Source of the DNA: an uncultured Selenomonas sp.
Lineage (GTDB): Bacteria; Bacillota; Negativicutes; Selenomonadales; Selenomonadaceae
Length of the DNA: 6,177 nt
Assembly (NCBI GenBank): GCA_945494195.1
Contig: CALYVJ010000120.1
Location: 1-6,177 of the forward strand
Reading direction: 5' to 3'
Position numbers and translations under genes: made by a program. A model generated the notes under the pieces. The model saw nothing but the letters and a program-made list of their open reading frames with translations. It was not told where the DNA came from and did no database searches. Of the stretch, positions 5,937 to 6,177 are shown piece by piece (the first letter of the stretch is position 1; the number at the start of each line of letters is the position of its first letter).

Positions 5937-6164
5937 TCAATCCTTTACCTCACCAGGAGATATCTGCGTCAACTGGCTGCGGCCATCCATATCCCTTACA
6001 CAGGAAAGCCAGCACTCCCCCCCACCTAATAGGAAAGGTATAATGATATATATCTTCAAAGAAACCTTTCCGTCATCGTTATAGGTATGGAAAAACGCCG
6101 TAAAGTGGTCCCGATTTATTTCTTTCTGCCGCTCGATAAGAGACGGCAAATCGTAGAAGCGCAT
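5937..6164 (-). CDS. Hypothetical small protein (75 residues)
   Basis: I do not recognise the family. The protein starts at ATG 6164 with GGGAG (complement of 6171-6175) six bases upstream, a good ribosome binding site. It ends in TGA just before a hairpin terminator, so it looks like a real gene. The N-terminal half is charged (SLIERQKEINRDH, residues 8-20). A short hydrophobic stretch, IYIIIPFLLGGG (38-49), follows; it is too short and glycine-ended for a confident membrane helix, so a beta strand is equally likely. The C-terminal third holds C51, W52 and C55. Residues GGG (47-49) are encoded by a run of seven Gs (Cs at 6017-6023 on the plus strand), a slippage-prone tract. No signal peptide is seen. 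Its promoter lies outside the window, and it may be the last gene of an operon entering from the right. Confidence 0.55.
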   Translation of the reverse strand: MRFYDLPSLIERQKEINRDHFTAFFHTYNDDGKVSLKIYIIIPFLLGGGECWLSCVRDMDGRSQLTQISPGEVKD

Positions 6165-6177
6165 GAAAAGCTCCCGT

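Overview
The window carries four complete genes and one small hypothetical gene. They are embedded in well-marked regulatory DNA: promoters, a ZTP riboswitch, a parS site and three hairpin terminators. The genes are moderately GC-rich and the spacers AT-rich. A split cobalamin-dependent methionine synthase, strong AGGAG-type ribosome binding sites, a bacillary-type parS and a free-standing AICAR transformylase behind a pfl/ZTP RNA all suggest a chromosomal segment of an anaerobic Firmicute. Negativicutes (Selenomonas-like) is my best guess. That placement is inference from gene types, not a database match.

Layout. 1-248 is an AT-rich leader with tandem promoter-like sequences (49-105), a small inverted repeat, and a perfect 16-bp parS palindrome at 187-202. 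249-929 (+) encodes a free-standing methionine synthase reactivation (AdoMet-binding) protein. It is followed with almost no gap by 944-3316 (+), a MetH lacking that reactivation domain, so the two together make up one complete enzyme. A 16-bp-stem hairpin (3331-3366) separates it from the convergent pfkA (4340-3378, -), an ATP-type 6-phosphofructokinase. The 333-base divergent spacer 4341-4673 holds the pfkA promoter on one side. On the other side it holds a promoter plus ZTP riboswitch/terminator that reads into an AICAR transformylase (4674-5846, +). A perfect 42-bp palindrome (5892-5933) then separates this gene from a convergent small hypothetical gene (6164-5937, -).

How it fits together. 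MetH uses 5-methyl-tetrahydrofolate. AICAR transformylase uses 10-formyl-tetrahydrofolate, and its substrate AICAR (ZMP) is the precursor of ZTP, the signal of formyl-folate shortage. The riboswitch should therefore switch on the enzyme that consumes its own ligand family. The window thus has a one-carbon/folate theme interrupted by a glycolytic gene. No mobile element, CRISPR array, tRNA or rRNA was seen. The items most worth a second look are the parS site inside the metH leader, the two-gene MetH with its ambiguous starts, and the eukaryote-like single-domain AICAR transformylase under ZTP control.
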